A DNA stretch of 64,000 nucleotides, taken from the NCBI GenBank assembly GCA_009869945.1, contig WIXG01000045.1, forward strand, positions 62,001 through 126,000. Reading direction: 5' to 3'. Each line of letters opens with the position of its first letter. Position 1 is the first letter of the stretch. This document shows positions 23,125 to 35,671 of this stretch, one piece after another. The notes beneath the pieces were generated by a model. The model made no database searches and was not told the DNA's origin. It saw only the letters and a program-made list of their open reading frames with translations. The position numbers and the translations under genes were made by a program. The DNA comes from Mesaphorura yosii (Eukaryota; Arthropoda; Collembola; Poduromorpha; Tullbergiidae).

Positions 23125-26100
23125 ATAAAGTCCTCGCTTAATTTAATTCATATGCATGCGGCCGTGTCATAAAACTCTTGTAAAAACGAGTGTTCCCGAA
23201 TTAACCCATATCGAGTCCATGGATTCACCAGCGCAGGGGGCACAAAAATGACGTGATGCTGGGATTCAAGAGTAATGCAAATGGAAAATTGCATGTTTTC
23301 TTATTTGTCGCCGTAGCGAATTCCCATTCGCTTCTCGAGGCTTCAGTATCTCTTCCTCGACTTTCCATCCGCCACCGCCTCCAAGATGCTTGTACCTGTG
23401 CATGCGTTGTACACGAAGTCTGTTATATTTATATTTGAATAAAGTAATCAAACAATCACAAAATGTGACTAAATTATAAAAATGTAGTCCCGCATTATTC
23501 TTCAGGCTCGCCTCTGGCAAAGACAAGAGACAACAGGAGTGAAAGTCGTCGTCAGCCACGGAGTCGATGCTTGACAGTCGGGAGAAAGACAGAACTCAAC
23601 AAGATTCAGGTGTGCATATGTACACGCTTTCACGTAAAGTAAAGTGTACAATACTCTTGGCACAATGTATTTCATATCGATTGATTTTTGTGGATGTTAT
23701 TTTTTGTTGCATATCATACGCCAAACACCAAGTCTGTGTTTAGTGTAGAGGTATGCTCTTTGGCTCCGACTGGCACGGTACTGGCATTGAAGTCCCTGGC
23801 CTGTGCCGTGCCGTGCCACACAATGAGTTTAAGAATCACCTCAGGTCATGTGCTATTATTGCGAGAATCTACAGAGGGGAAAAAGGAATTAAATTCGAGT
23901 TCTCTTTCATAAATTTGAAAATCCTAGAATATAAATTTCGAATATTCATATGCAATACTTTCACCGTTTGCCGAAGGGTTTTAATCTCGATCTCGGGCAC
24001 AAATTCTACTGAATTCACCCATGGGATTTCAGCCTGCTTTCACCAACTTTCTTTTCATGAGAGAGTTGAGCATCAAAAATTCATCCAGCTCGCTAATTAT
24101 GTTTTCAGAACAATAAAAATTGAGACAGCTAGCCAAGTTGCATTTACTGCATTGTATCGCGTGAGAAAGTTCACTTAATGATTTCTCGACTCGAATTTGC
24201 ATGTTGGAAGGATACTCAAACGCCGAGCAAAGAAAATTATCAAGTCGAGAGCTTAATTAAAGCCGCAACTTTTAATTTCTTCAATTTCTGCATTTTCCAA
24301 TAACTTTATCAAATCAGAGCTACACTTCAGCTGCTAGGCCGGTAAAGTGCCGGGCATCGCCGCATCGCATTTCATCACGAAAGTGATGTGACCTTTAAGT
24401 AGAACGTCGAACGTATGAAGATACATCATAAATCCCATCGCCAGGCAACGCAACGCACTCGCACTCGAGCGCGCCTGTCATTGACAGGATAAGACAAATA
24501 GCAGTGTTCACCTGCCGCTTTAAAATTCCTCTACTGTCAAGCGTACGGGCGGGCGGACTTTGTTCAGTTACATATCACATCATCAAGTTTCTACGAACGC
24601 TATTACGCTAATTATTACTCAAGGCCAACCACAGGCAACTAAAACAAGATGATCTGAGACACCGGCCCGCCAACGCCGAAGTGTCATACAGGCTGAGGCT
24701 GCGCGAGGTATCATGTTTAAGAGCAAAAGATCACATCCACATTCACATTTTATAGTGAAAAAAGTCGGCTTATCTGTTACTGATCTTACTGCTTCGAGCA
24801 TGAGAACGTATGCTTGAACATATTGTCTCGTCTGCGACGCGATGGACTGAAATGTCAAACAAGTCAAAATCCTTTTTGTTGAGCATGCCGCATGGCAACA
24901 TATCATATTTCAGATCATTACAACTCGGAAACTGAATGAATGGAGGTACAAACTAAATGCCGATAAAAAGTACTCCGCACATGCACTCATCCAGTCATGT
25001 CATCAAGTAACCGAATAAAAGATTCCATTCACCATTTGTCAGGTTTCGTGTGGGCCGTGAAAGGGCTCCATTAATGTCATTTGCTTTCTCTGAATTAAAA
25101 TCACTGTCCTCGTGTGGTCACAGACAGTATGCTCAATTAACGCCATTTTATGGCAATATCAGTGAAGTAATATAAAGGACAAGGCCCGTGCGCCTTTTGA
25201 TCATGCCAACTTGTGGTGAACGACAAAAGATTGAAGTTTAGAGTTCAAAAGAGTACTCGAGCCCATTGGATTCAATTAGGCATTGGAAAACACGTTCGTT
25301 TATTCGTACATGTGCCTTGTTGCGGTTACCCTTGGGATGAAATTCCATGCACACCTGTACAGTGTTGTGTTTGGCTTCGTCAGGTCTGAAACGTAGGCGA
25401 TGTTCCATAATATTTACAGAATTGAAGTTTTACAGAACTTTAAGAACGCATCACGAGGTGATAGTTAATCTGAAGAGCCGAGTGACCAAGACATTGAAAG
25501 AGAAGCCTTAAGAAGGAGCCTTTGTTGAACTAACCTACTCAAAGAATAAGCTCAACTTGAATGGGTTAGAATGGCTAGACACGACATGTTCAGCTAGGTT
25601 ACAATGTACTTGTGGGGATTTTGTTTACCAACAAATCCGCATGCGTTTATTCATAGTAAAGAATTTGAGGTATGCACCATTAAATGGGGTGGAATTTTGA
25701 AAGACTAAATCCAATTCAGGCTTGAGCATAAATTAAGTTGTGCGTTTGATTCTAATCAATCATGACTCTTGAATCCGGTTCGCAAAAATTTTATGAGTGC
25801 TTTCGCATGCCCGAATCTAATGAAAGTCAAATTCTAGCGTCTGAGCTGAGGTTTGGACCTCATGCAGTTTCAATCCATTCCACGCATGCATTGCATTTAA
25901 CGTTGCGTGAAAGTGTTCAGTGTTTACAGTTTACTTCTTAAACGCTGCTGCTTGATTCGACTGCTGAACAATGCATTTGGTTCCCCTTCACAAGACAGAC
26001 GGTTTGGTTTCATTTGCTGCCACTCTGACGTGTGCCTTGTGGTTGCGTGCTTGTAATCATATTAACGTTCTCATAATGCTGCTAGATTAAACTCTGATAG

Positions 26101-29100
26101 TACACAGAAACAGAGCAAAAGCTGGAGTAGAGGAAGACGGACGAATGAAATCATGATTAGAAAGAGGAAAAGAGAGGGAGGCGAGGAAAGAGACAAAAAT
26201 CTTTTCCTGAGAAATGCCATCAAATAGTATAAACGAAACTCGTGCCGATGCCGATATAATATTGCATCACGGCATACGTAGCCATGCAGCAAGCTAATGT
26301 AATCACGTCCTAATGTACATAAACACAATACAATTTTTATCATCAATAAAACCAGCAAGCCAAGACAAGAGAAAGCAGAGGAAGTATTTGGATTTGGGGT
26401 TTATCTTTCCCGTGCTTCGCCTGCCGTATTATTTCGGAGCCCCGTGTCTAATAAAACGGCACCAGAAATGTTTGTAATAATAAATGAATCCACGAGAACG
26501 CGAGCGGCCTGGAAGAAAGGCCTTGCAATGTGTGAAACTTTTGTTTACACATTATTTTCATCATGTGTCCGTCCGCAGTCCAGTCTAGTCAGCACGGCTC
26601 GCGTTTCGCATGTGTGCTCTGCGATGTGTTCGGACATGTCTATCGCAAATCTACTCGAGGACCATGCCTCCGTGCCCGAGCATACTGTGGTGGTCATATC
26701 CTGACTGCCTGCCTCATGGTGAGGAGAGAAGTAAAGCACTGTCAAAGAGCTAACGAGACGAGTAGCTGAAGAGATTGGAAGCATTCTGTCCTACGTATAT
26801 GAGGTTGAGTTGATGAACCATTGCCAGCCAAGATTATGGATGTGAAGGTAATGAAATGATTCAATAATCATATTACACGCCATGGGTGAATAAAAAAATA
26901 TTCGAGCCTTGGGACCAAAAGCATCTTCAAGGGCTTGGTTTAAGCAATGAGGAATCCTAGTAGCCGTACTGCAATAACTTTACGCATGTCTGACGTCTGA
27001 CACTGTCGTCAAAACAGGAAATAAAAATTGAATTTTAACTAAATTGAATTTTCAACTAAATTGATTAAACATTATAAAGATCTGTAAATATCTCTTAACA
27101 ACGTCATTTCAAAGAGGCTTCAGTTTCGTAGTTGATTGCTCTACGAATCAACTAGGAAACTAAATTCTCTTTGCGTCATTTTATGTTAATAAAAGCATTA
27201 AAAAGCTTGAATGTTGATTTTGAACACTGTATATGTCGCCTGATTCCCAGATTGTTAGCCCAGTTCGTCCTTGCGTCTGACACAAAATTACCTGTCTACG
27301 GTACCGCCGTTCGGAATCAGTTAAGATCATAAAATGTTAACCTAAACGTGCCACAGAGCGCTTGCTGCTAGATTGACGATTTTTCCCGAGAGAATTGCCC
27401 CTTAGTAAATTGTGTCAAGACAATTGTTCCAGAAAAAATGTTCTCTAGCAAATCGTTTCAAGAGAAATGTTCCCTCCCAAGTTGTTCCAGGATAAATTGT
27501 TCGCAGATGCATGATTATTCAAGAGTATTTCACTTGAAGAAATTATTCATCCGTTTGAGCGGCTTTTTTGAACCCGATTTGGGGTTGTCAGCCTAGTTAA
27601 TGAGGATGAGATGGCGTAACAAACTTTTACTACTGCAATGAGATGGTCAACAAAGAAGCGGATAATCTCGTTTAGACACAATTTGTTAACTTTCTTAGCT
27701 TTCAAATATTTCAGGTTCATAGTGTCTTTCGATTCAGTTTTAATTTCATTATGAAAACAGAACAGGAAACGGAGCGGCTACGCGCGATATGAGTACTTGA
27801 TTTCATAGAAAGATGTGTGTCATGTTTATGTTCATGAATGAATATTTTGGAAGATACTCAGAACAGATCTTGAAATTTCACATACTGGCACAGCCGGTTT
27901 GCAAGATGCGGCACATATTGTCAAAATTACGTAGTACTAACTGGCTAACTGGCGAGATATTTCTGGCATTTAGTCATGTAGGAAGTATGAATTCATACTT
28001 AAATTCTAGGAATACGAGAACAGGAACTAAAGAAGTAATATGAAGTAGTTCTGTTTCATCTTTGCCAACTCCAATAATGTTGTTTAAAAGTTGTATTATT
28101 ATGAGACTGCTTTACTCGAGATTCAATGGAGACATCTTCAATGAGAACGCTAAGTTAGATCGGTTGCAAAAAGGGTACATTCCTAAATTAACCGATGCAC
28201 TTGGTTCACAGGTTCATCTGACTGTAAATTGCCGAGAGAGCTGGAGAAAGTATTGTGGACTCTTTTTCAGTTTACTAATCACGTTCTAGTCAACTCCAAG
28301 CTTTTTTGATCCATCCTACAAGCCTTTCTTTGCATAAAAGCTAACTTTATTGTATAAACCCGGTATTCATGATTTAAATCCAAAGCTTTGAATGGCACAA
28401 CTTCAACCATAAAGAAGAAACAAAGGTATTACTCGAATGGAAATTCTGTACTTAGTGAAAGTTCTCACGCAAGATGAAAAGGCTCTACCGCCTTTACTGA
28501 ATTATTGTGACACGTGAAAGATAATTGTCCTCCAACAATCGTAAACCTTTGCGCAATCATTCCTTTTTCTAGATTTTCAATAAGAATCATTGGCACTTGA
28601 GAGTTGGGTTAAAAAATGGCAGGTTCACTTACACAGCAAAGTAGGCCCAGCCTTTCATCTTTCTCCAGGTGAACATCATTTGCATTGAATTCTCCAAATT
28701 GCACTGAAAAGTTCTGCAAAGGACCGGATCAACTTCCCCTTCACTTTCTCCAATGAATCACAATGATGCTTCGCAAATTATCACACTGAATTGAATTCGT
28801 GCCAATTTACCAATGAAACCATTCCAAAGTGACCAGGACCGAATTTTTCCAAACCAGTGTTAAGCAGCCAGACTTTCTCTTCAGATGTAATATCAAAATA
28901 TGACGTATATCACTATTCACGTAAACTCAAAATGGAAGGAACGGTGTGAAATTGATGACGTGTGTTGTACTTTGACAATTTCTTAATTAATTCACTGAGA
29001 TAAGAATTGAGATTAACCACAGCCGCCGTCAAACCATTACTTGACGTTGGAGACCTTCTGAATAACTATAAACTCAATATTGACCGACTGTCGAAGTAAT

Positions 29101-32100
29101 TCCAGGTGAACTTTCTCCGTGCCCAACTAATCCAAGTGATAACGGCCGAGGAGAGGGTTGAACGTAGAAAAATTAACCCGAATGAGAAGGATGAACACAG
29201 ACTGACGACTGAGCCAATTCCAAATTTACACTGTGGACTTGCCCGAGTTGCACCGCAACCGTGAACGTAATCACACAATTAATCGTTTAACTGAACGGCA
29301 ACTGAACTGAATCCTGAATAATAATTAACAGTAGACGGAATTTGGACAGCGAATAACCAGTTGTAACAATCTAAATGGGGGATGGTTGTACCCCGAGCCG
29401 CGTTCTCCATGAAGTCGGTTAAGTGCGACGGCTAGCTTAATAAAATACAAATTTCAACAATTCTGCTCTCGTTTTCTCGTACTCGTACTGTTATTCGATC
29501 ATTTATATTCTATTGTTATAATATAGTCCAAGTCTGGTCCGTGCTTCGCTGGTCTGGTCTGGATCTGGATACGGGTACATGTAGGTATATTGTGTATGGA
29601 TTCTGAATGCATTTACGAGGACCACGTAGCTGTGGTCGTAGCGCTGGTAGAGCTAGTACGGGTGGTTGTAAGTACTACTGCTGGCTGGTGATGGCACTGG
29701 TTCTAGTTCGGGTTCTGGTGCTGGCTGGCTGCTGCTGCTTGTACTTGGTTTTAGAGTAGTAAAGTAAGAGTAACCAATTTTCGCCCTAATTTCAGCCCGG
29801 AGTCCATTTTTGACAGTCGAGGTTTTGAGCCTTGCGCTCTCTCATCCAACTTTTTCTTCATACATTAGTCTGTGTGTCTTGGCCATGCACAGCGTACCGC
29901 TCCTCGCGTCTGGAGCTCACTCGCTCTTTCTCTGCTTAGTCAACTCGGTTTGAATTCTTTACTTTACTACTTCTTTGCTCTTCTAACAGTGCCATGCCAT
30001 GCTCCTATTCATTTAAAAACATTCAAGAACAAGAACCGAGTCGTGAGTCCAAGTACGCTCCCACTACTGCTGCTGCACTAGGAGAAAACCGAAAAATGTG
30101 TCTCACGCGAGCCACGTACCTACAGACACAGACATACTCATACATGCCCGAAAGAAAGGATTCCAGATTCCTCGGCTCTGTTATCCCGTGCGCAGACACG
30201 AACACGAGTGTGAGAGAGAATGAGTGAAAAAGAGAAACTTTTCCCGAATGAAAATCTTCAGTGTACTTTGCATGGCTTCGGCGCGGCAGAGCCAGTGCCA
30301 CTGCCACAACCTGAGAAAGCGTTTTCTGCAACGGTTGTATACATTTCACGAGCCACGAGATTATTATTATTAAACCCGAAAGAAAATCCGCTGCCGTTTT
30401 CGGTCGTGCATGTGCTCGCTCGTCTGCCTTTCCGAGCGCATCCAGTAACTAGTAACCCAGTGGAACAAGATTCATATCTGCGCTATTCTCTTGGTGCTTG
30501 GTGCTCCGGCACGGCACGGCGCGCGGCGGCGGCGGCACTAAGCCACTCAAGTCAGTCCTCAGTCTACACGGCACGGGCACGAGTCTAGGCCACGAGAGTA
30601 CGACTGGCTACAGTCTACAATAAATATCCGTAAAACCCGAGAGCTTGTTCTCGTCGGGTGTTCTGTTCTGAGAAAGTCGTACTATTTTCACTCTCGTAGT
30701 CACTTGACTAGGACCACGACTCCGTTTCATCGCCCGCTCCAACATTCTGACTCTGACTAAGTCTGGCCTGGCACATCGGCGACAGAACAGACTCGTGCAC
30801 TCTTTCAACAACTCCTTCGCACAAAGAACTAAGAACAGCTCGATAGGCTCGAGACTTCTTCACTGCCTACCTTCCTGCATGCTCAAAGTCTTGTGGTCCA
30901 GATTTTAGATCCATAATAATCCAGAACGCTGCTGTCTTGTACCATTTAGTGATTTACTATGCTTTTATGTTTCCTACATCCTGTATAGGCCACCAGAGCA
31001 GGAACAGTTCGTTGTTTGTCATGATATGATCATTCCGGGCATGGGAAACCGGGAGACTTTACTCCTGACTCATGCTTTTAGTACATTCTTCTTCGTTGTT
31101 CCATTGTTGTTACGTTACAGTTACCGAGACCGCGGCTTAACGTAAACACACCGCTTGCCGATTCAGAGGAGAAAGTCTCCGTTTTGTATTGCCAGTGTCA
31201 GATTCGACTTCTCACTTCTGCTTTTCTTCCTCTCATCTTCTGATTCTGATACAAACCAGAGACCAGCAGAACAGATGTAGCCAGGTCGCGTTCCGATGTT
31301 CCTTGCTCTCGCTCAATTCTGACTTGTCTTACTTATTCACGCTTCCCCTGCCGCCTGCACCTTTCGACAAGTCCGACTCCGACTCTGACTCGTGTACGGG
31401 CTTTTCACATTTTTCATATCTAGACGGACCTGAGTTTAGAAGAGTGGCAGAAGCAAGAGTCGATGAAATTTCTGAAGAGGTGAATGAGAGACGGCGAGCG
31501 AGATGAAGAAGAGCAGCATTGGAGAGAATTTTTATAAGGTGAAGGAGAATTGGAAGATGAGATGCGGCATGGAGAGATCTCGTGAGGAGACATATCTGGA
31601 CTAAGGCTTATTCAAATGAGTAATATATTACGAGACTCGAAATCTCAATCTTTCCAGCCCAAAACGCGTACGCGTGGTTGACTTCAAGAACCGTGTAGTA
31701 CGAATGATACCTTTCTTTTCACTGGTTTTCCGCAAAAGGTTCAAATGCGCTGAGTAATTGCATTCTGGCGAAACCGGAAGGTCTGCTTCAAAGTAGTAGA
31801 CAATACAACGGCTTATGAGATTGTTTATTGCTGATAAATACTAAAATGAAGGCGTACAAAATTACAAATGTTGTACAAAATTATCCCCAAAACTGGAAAT
31901 GTCTTAACAAAAACTTAATTGTAGTAAGTATACGATAAATCACGTGATAATCTCTGATTGTCTTCACCGCATGAATAAGAGTAATACAGGAATGAGAACG
32001 GAGATTCATATTGAGCAACTAAGTGTTTAAATAAAAATATTGCGTTTTGATTATATTTGAGCCCGTTTCTTACGGGATAGTTGGTTACAAAATACAAGGC

Positions 32101-32296
32101 AATACTAAGACACGAATAATAATTTGTATCACATTGTCATATTGCAAAATCATGGCAAGAGTAGAGAGTGAAAATCTTAAGCTAATTCGAGATCCAAAAA
32201 TGCAAATAATGATTAAAAGAAGCTCTAAACGACAAATTATATAAAAACATTTGAAGATTCAGAACGGTCATAAATTTTCCAAGAGAAAGATAGTCC
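23125..32296. other. Gene-poor region, about 9 kb
   Basis: No exon with splice sites, family motif or coherent composition was found on either strand; open frames are short and scattered. 29.4-31.5 kb differs from the rest: more GC, many CpG-like and Cys/Ser-codon strings, with a GCGCGCGGCGGCGGCGGC core near 30510-30540. It could be a promoter or 5' UTR exon region, for instance of the NALF-like gene, but nothing proves it. Confidence 0.5.
27375..27515. repeat. Degenerate tandem repeat
   Basis: Four to five imperfect units of roughly 28 nt share the pattern AA(A/T)TTGTTCCAG.A.AAATGTTC. Examples begin at about 27392, 27421, 27447 and 27478. No coding potential. Confidence 0.5.
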
Positions 32297-35200
32297 TCAT
32301 AGATTAGGCGACAGTAATTTTAGAACTTGCGACTCGTGTTCTGCGTCACGATCTTTCAAACCATTTCTCTTCTTTTCATGATCCTTAGATTTCTTCTTAG
32401 TTGCGGATTTTTTAGTTTGAACAGCAACTTCATGAAGACTTCGCGAACTTGATTGAGTCTCTTTGTTACACATCATTCCAAAGCGTGGAATTCCAGCTTC
32501 AGTCAGGTGCTCAATGCTTGTTTGAATGGCAACCTCTCTTGTCGCAGGTCGCTGGGTGATGACTTGAGTCAGTCCAAACTGACCATTTTGACCCAATTTT
32601 TTGTCGATCAGGGCAGTTATGGCTGGAAATATCTATAACCCATTTTGGAATTTAAATGCATTCTTCCTAGCCTGTTAAATTAGACAGGTGCAATTAAGAA
32701 CTCACCTGCGGTTGCGCGTTGGACGCGGCGGAGGAAACTGAGGTGCTGCTTCCACCAATTCCTCTTCTGCCAAACCCGAACATTCTGTTACTACGATTTC
32801 GTCTTCCCATGTTGTACCAGCGTCTCTTACTTCTTCTGCTATAAATGTAATCATTTAATTCCATCTTTATTCTGTTGTTGAAGAAGCATGCGAAAGCAAC
32901 TTACCTTTGGTCCTCAAGGTCAGATTGAGATCCTCCTTGCAAGTTTCTTGCAGCGAGTGCACTCATTGCGGCTGAATCACAACTTGGCCTTCTTGAATCA
33001 TCAGAGACACATGAAACTGAATTTGACGAGTGGGAAGGAATAATTGCACCTCGTCTTTCCACAAAATTAGGTAAATTCGCAGCCCATTCACTGCTTATGT
33101 TTCCTGGCTGGTCAGTTAATCCTTGTGACTGGGATCGATGGAGTTCATTTCCAATGCGATTTGGGTCAAAGAGTTTATTAAAGCCAAGAGGATCATCGTG
33201 ACTGACACCAATACTTAAGCTCAATCTTCCATTTGCGAGGTCATTCCGCCTTGAAAAAGCCTTCGCAATGAGTCTGTGTTTATGGCCCTGCTGTTGCTGT
33301 ACGGAAGCGGATGGGTTTTGTGAGTTCGTAAACCTGAGAAATATGTATCATGCCTCATGAGTTCAAGTAATATGACAATATGAGGGCAGCAAAGTCCTAC
33401 CTTGAAAAGAAGCGCTTCCAAATACCAACAGATTCTGAAGTCCACGCACCACTCGAGACAAGAATTCCACCTCCAAAAAAGAGGAATACACTCCCGTGGT
33501 AAATCAACCCTACCTTAGGCAGCGGCTCGCACTCAACGCCTTCAACCAGGTTTAAGCGGCACCTTCGAGAAACCGGAAGGTTATTAGAATATGATGTGAG
33601 GGCGTTAATACATTCTGCCAAAGACATTTCACACTTACAGTAGCGATTCTCGAATAGATTTCTCCAAGAATGGTCGCCATATGATGGCATTAATTTCCAA
33701 CATGAAAGCTAGAAATGTTACGGCCAACAGTAACACGACAAAAGTGGCCACTCGGATCATGTGTCGTTTGATCTCCATTTTGCCTTGACCAGCAATGTAT
33801 TCACATGCTGCTTTCCCAGTACTCAAGTTGTAAAGGCGATAAACTCCTCCCGACAAGAAGATTCCTATTATTAGGACTTTCACTCCAACTGGTACCAGTA
33901 GGAAAAGTACTCGTCGAACAGGATCAGAATAGCCAATGAAGCAGATTCCAGTCATACTATTGCCACCAACCTGAAAGTAATTTCCCCGCTGAAGCATTCT
34001 GCTTATTATCCAAATTGTTTAAGGGACTTACATTTCCCCAAATACAGGCAGCTATCGTTAAAAGACTTCCAAGTACCCACGAGATGTGGAAATTCCTAGC
34101 TTTCTTCTCCAATCCTTCACGAATTCTTCCTAAGAGTAAAAAGCCCGTTAAATCTCTCATCGTCAATTTGATCAAAGAAATGTGCAGGTGCTTCTTGTCC
34201 GTCTGAACCTACCTACTGCGTTGCACGTTTGGTTCCAAACATAAGCAAATACAACAAGCCAATTTAACGCACACATTGAGCCCCAATAAATAAGGACAAA
34301 CACAAAAGTGCATGATACAGTTTCACCAGGACTAGTGCAAAAACAAAATAAAAAATAGCATGTGCGCGGTGGTAACGTGGTAAGATAAAACAAAAGTGAT
34401 GTGATGTAATCGTTAAACTAAACCCCATACAACTTACCTGTACTCCAGCTTTCTAACAGTGCCGTCTCCTCTGCAAACAATCCCTTCCTTTGCTTTCGGG
34501 AGAAACTGGAACATCCAACCAACTGATGCCACAAAATAACTGAAGTTGACGTAAAATATTATGATTGCGGGATAATGCGAGCTGGATCTCCAACCAATTA
34601 TGTAGGTGACCTGAATTAAATGTTAGTGCTATAATCTTAACTCGCATTTCCAAATTCGAAAGTGGGATCTGCTTACCACAACCCAACCGGTAGCCAACAT
34701 TGTAATTATACCGAAATAAAATATGAAGGATGATAGTTGTTCATGCTCAGCATCGTCAAAGGAAACGTCTTGGCATTTAAGTCCACATCCTTCAAAGCCT
34801 TTGTATTCATTAATGGAATTTTCAGGAACTTCAATCATAGGATCGGTGCAATTTCCAACAGAAACATTGAATCGGAGCTCGCGGAAACCAGTTGGCTGTA
34901 CAAATTAACGGAAGGTACAGGAAAGGATCAGAATGACTGATGAATTAAACCATGATTTGGGTTTAGAAATTAATACTTACCTTACAGTTACTTGGAAATT
35001 GGGTTGAGTTATTACATTTGAGAAAGTCTGGCAGACCGTTTGGGAATGCTTGATCCATGATCTTGCAGGGGCTCCTAGCGATCTTGCAAATTTCCTACAC
35101 ATCATGCACGTAATTTATTGCTTCATATTCTTCACTCGTATGATATTCTCTAAAACCGTCAAAAATTGACAAACCTGTGGAGGCAGTTCAACTGATCCAT

Positions 35201-35671
35201 TTTCACATTTTGGCATGTAAAGTGAACACAGGAGAGGTTGAATTACTGCCCAGCACTTTGGTAGCGATTTGAGTCCTTCCCATTGTCTCAATTTGTACTA
35301 TAATCGGAAACATCATTCACTCAAGTTTCCAGTAAAATGTTCAAAAATGCCTATTGTTAATCAAAGCAACTTACCAGCACATGAACCTGGCTGAGGCTGA
35401 TTTCATCAGAAACTAATTCAGTTGAGGTCATAGTATATGGCAATTTGACACCAAAACATGTTGCGTCCCGGAGCTGTTCGCACGGTCTTTGAGTCGGCTT
35501 GTGGCAATTCGCCTCATGGTTGAACTGACTAATAGCTGTGAACGGGTTTTCCAAATTGTCCTTAATTTTGTGACCAGTGTGGTTTTCAATACTGGCTGTA
35601 AAATTCGCAGATGATGTGCGCAGAAATATTGCTATAGTGAATATGCGAACAGCTATACAATAGTGGCCCAT
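32297..35671 (-). CDS. smo: Smoothened, Hedgehog pathway class F GPCR
   Basis: Seven-pass signal transducer of Hedgehog. Twelve exons (minus), about 35375-35671, 35175-35297, 34981-35094, 34677-34895, 34438-34610, 34213-34331, 34032-34129, 33639-33970, 33401-33562, 32905-33333, 32706-32838 and 32297-32632, giving 844 residues. Phases agree throughout. A signal peptide (RIFTIAIFL) precedes the Cys-rich domain: [34 protein letters not shown] and SPCKI. Then GCGLKCQ and seven membrane segments follow, with SHYPAI, GICFIGY and LIYWGSM. The tail has [14 protein letters not shown] and [10 protein letters not shown], both matching vertebrate Smo, then an Arg-rich and a Lys-rich end. A 76-nt intron at 33563-33638 is needed to join RESLLC. 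Smo is shorter-tailed here than the Drosophila protein (about 1,036 aa). Confidence 0.95.

Noticed and set aside
24619-24906. 95-codon minus-strand open frame
   Set aside because: No splice context, biased composition or recognisable motif in an otherwise non-coding region.
30220-30588. 122-codon plus-strand open frame in the GC-rich island
   Set aside because: Openness is expected from high GC; the product is low-complexity Ala/Arg without domain features.
33563-33638. Apparent frameshift in smoothened near RESLL
   Set aside because: A 76-nt GTAAGT...TCGAAG intron with a CTAATAAC branch-like site explains it and restores the Smo sequence.
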